A stretch of 64,000 bases of DNA from Luteibacter sp. 9135. Its GTDB lineage: Bacteria > Pseudomonadota > Gammaproteobacteria > Xanthomonadales > Rhodanobacteraceae. Position numbers and translations under genes: made by a program. The notes beneath the pieces were generated by a model, which did not search any database, was not told the origin of the DNA, and was given only the letters and a program-made list of their open reading frames with translations. The stretch spans positions 1,268,501 through 1,332,500 of the forward strand of contig NZ_JQNB01000001.1 of the NCBI RefSeq assembly GCF_000745005.1. The letters are read 5' to 3'. Of this stretch, positions 62,689 to 64,000 are shown in pieces (position 1 is the first letter of the stretch; each line of letters begins with the position of its first letter).

Positions 62689-62869
62689 CGTCTTTGTCTA
62701 TCCGCTCGCCCCGAGTTGTCGCGTACCATAACGGCCGCGTGTAAAGGCCGTCAACGCCTTTTCCATCAAGGCTTTGCAACACATCGTGGGGTTAACGCAC
62801 AATTAACCCCCACGCCGTCTTCACTGACAAATGTGAAGGACGCAGAACTACATCCATTAGAGAGAACGC
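62689..62869. other. Divergent promoter region of the M23 gene and tyrS
   Basis: 181 bases. A near-perfect inverted repeat surrounds 62785-62812 (GTGGGGTTAA and TTAACCCCCAC, one extra C). A 6-bp hairpin CTTCAC/GTGAAG lies at 62819-62838 inside the likely tyrS leader. No T-box features were recognised, as expected for a gammaproteobacterium. Confidence 0.4.
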
Positions 62870-64000
62870 ATGAACGAGCTGGAGCAGGCCCTCGCGCTGA
62901 TCGCGCGTGGCGCGGACGAGATCATCAAGAAGGACGACCTCGAGGCACGGCTCAAGACGGGTCGCCCCCTTCGGATCAAGGCCGGATTCGACCCCACGGC
63001 CCCCGACCTGCACATCGGCCACACCGTGCTGCTCAACAAGATGCGCCAGTTCCAGGACCTGGGGCACCAGGTTATCTTCCTGATCGGCGACTTCACGGGG
63101 ATGATCGGCGACCCCACGGGCAAGAATGCCACCCGCAAGCCGCTCACCCGTGAGGATGTGCTGGCCAATGCCGAGACCTACGCCGAGCAGGTGTTCAAGG
63201 TGCTGGACCGCGAGAAGACCGAGCTGCGCTTCAACGCGGAGTGGTTCGGCAACATGGGGGCTGCGGACATGATCCGCCTTGCCGCCACCCATACGGTGGC
63301 GCGCATGCTGGAGCGCGACGACTTCGCCAAGCGTTACAAGTCGGAGCAGCCCATCGCCATCCACGAGTTCCTCTATCCGCTGGTGCAGGGCTACGACTCC
63401 GTGGCCCTCAAGGCGGACGTCGAGCTGGGCGGCACCGACCAGCGGTTCAACCTGCTGATGGGGCGCGCCCTGCAGGAGCACCACGGCCAGCCGCCGCAGA
63501 TCGTCCTGACCATGCCCCTGCTGGAAGGCCTGGACGGGGTCAACAAGATGTCCAAGTCCCTGGGCAACTACATAGGTATCAACGAGCCAGCCATCGATAT
63601 CGTCACCAAGACGATGAAGATCGGCGACGACCTCATGTGGCGCTGGTTCGAATTGCTCAGTTTCGACGTATCGCTGGATGAGCTGGCCGCCATGAAGGCC
63701 GACGTCGCCTCCGGCACGCTCAATCCCAGGGAAGCCAAGCTCCGCCTCGCCCGTGAACTGGCCACGCGCTTCCACGATGCCGGTGCCGCCGAGCAGGCGA
63801 TCGCCGGCTGGAACGCCGTGGTAACGGGGCAGGGCGATACCAGCCTGCTTCCGCTTGCAGAGATCGCCGTGCCCCCTGAAGGGTTCCGTCTGGCCTCCCT
63901 GCTTACCGCCGCGGGCGTCACGCCCAGCAACTCCGAGGCGAACCGCAAGCTCAAGGAGCGCGCGGTGCGTATCGACGGAGAGGTGGTGGAAGATGCTTCC
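62870..64000 (+). CDS. tyrS: Tyrosyl-tRNA synthetase, 3' end outside the window
   Basis: 377 codons are visible and the frame is open at the right edge. The class I HIGH motif is [14 protein letters not shown] (His48) and KMSKS appears intact in [13 protein letters not shown]. The N-terminal region ([15 protein letters not shown]) is that of the TyrZ-like form. The C-terminal S4-like RNA-binding domain has begun ([20 protein letters not shown]), so only its last few residues should be missing. ATG 62870 is preceded by AGAGAG-like purines. It is the first gene rightward of the divergent murein operon. Confidence 0.95.
   Translation, partial: MNELEQALALIARGADEIIKKDDLEARLKTGRPLRIKAGFDPTAPDLHIGHTVLLNKMRQFQDLGHQVIFLIGDFTGMIGDPTGKNATRKPLTREDVLANAETYAEQVFKVLDREKTELRFNAEWFGNMGAADMIRLAATHTVARMLERDDFAKRYKSEQPIAIHEFLYPLVQGYDSVALKADVELGGTDQRFNLLMGRALQEHHGQPPQIVLTMPLLEGLDGVNKMSKSLGNYIGINEPAIDIVTKTMKIGDDLMWRWFELLSFDVSLDELAAMKADVASGTLNPREAKLRLARELATRFHDAGAAEQAIAGWNAVVTGQGDTSLLPLAEIAVPPEGFRLASLLTAAGVTPSNSEANRKLKERAVRIDGEVVEDAS

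Overview
The window is high-GC (roughly two thirds G+C by eye) and reads as chromosome of a gammaproteobacterium of the Xanthomonadales/Lysobacterales, most like the Rhodanobacteraceae (Luteibacter/Dyella type). The basis is the remembered Xanthomonadales order radC / coaBC-dut-algC(xanA)-pyrE-xth and tyrS-M23 peptidase-anmK, with argS followed by a SPOR-domain gene. Genus is an inference that needs a database. No rRNA, tRNA, prophage, insertion sequence or CRISPR array was seen.

Layout. 1-10029: the 3' part of a very large two-partner-secretion adhesin, with five exact 399-bp repeat units, followed without a gap by its outer-membrane transporter. 10059-13552: DNA polymerase II, two tiny hydrophilic proteins, a TetR regulator. 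13609-23457: an accessory stretch with a secreted beta-helix protein, a LysR gene facing an NmrA-type reductase gene broken by one stop codon, an electrophile-response block (hydrolase, DJ-1 protein, NemR-like repressor with two matching operators, quinone-reductase-like dehydrogenase), copCD and a small lipoprotein of lower GC. 23620-36810: RIO kinase, ntrBC with an acetyltransferase, a PAS-GGDEF-EAL protein, an unknown protein, a thiolase, a TonB-like protein, a lipoprotein of the phospholipase D family, YceI, SixA and an orphan ParA. 36874-44047: two unknown genes, a REP-like inverted repeat, speE facing speA, a SPOR protein and argS. 44048-51480: radC, then an apparent insertion with an unknown gene and a tightly coupled FecI-FecR-TonB receptor-phytase operon. 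51570-64000: housekeeping genes for CoA, dUTP, sugar nucleotide precursors, pyrimidines, DNA repair and cell-wall recycling (ampG-like, anmK, M23 peptidase), ending in the start of tyrS.

How genes work together. The adhesin and its transporter form one secretion system. The NemR-like repressor probably controls itself and the DJ-1 gene through TAGAC-N5-GTCTA sites placed alike before both start codons, with a terminator between them. The FecI/FecR/receptor/phytase operon looks like a surface-signalled uptake unit for phosphorylated or phytate-bound nutrients. NtrB and NtrC overlap and overlap a GNAT gene. An AmpG-like permease, AnmK and a murein endopeptidase lie close together and fit peptidoglycan turnover.
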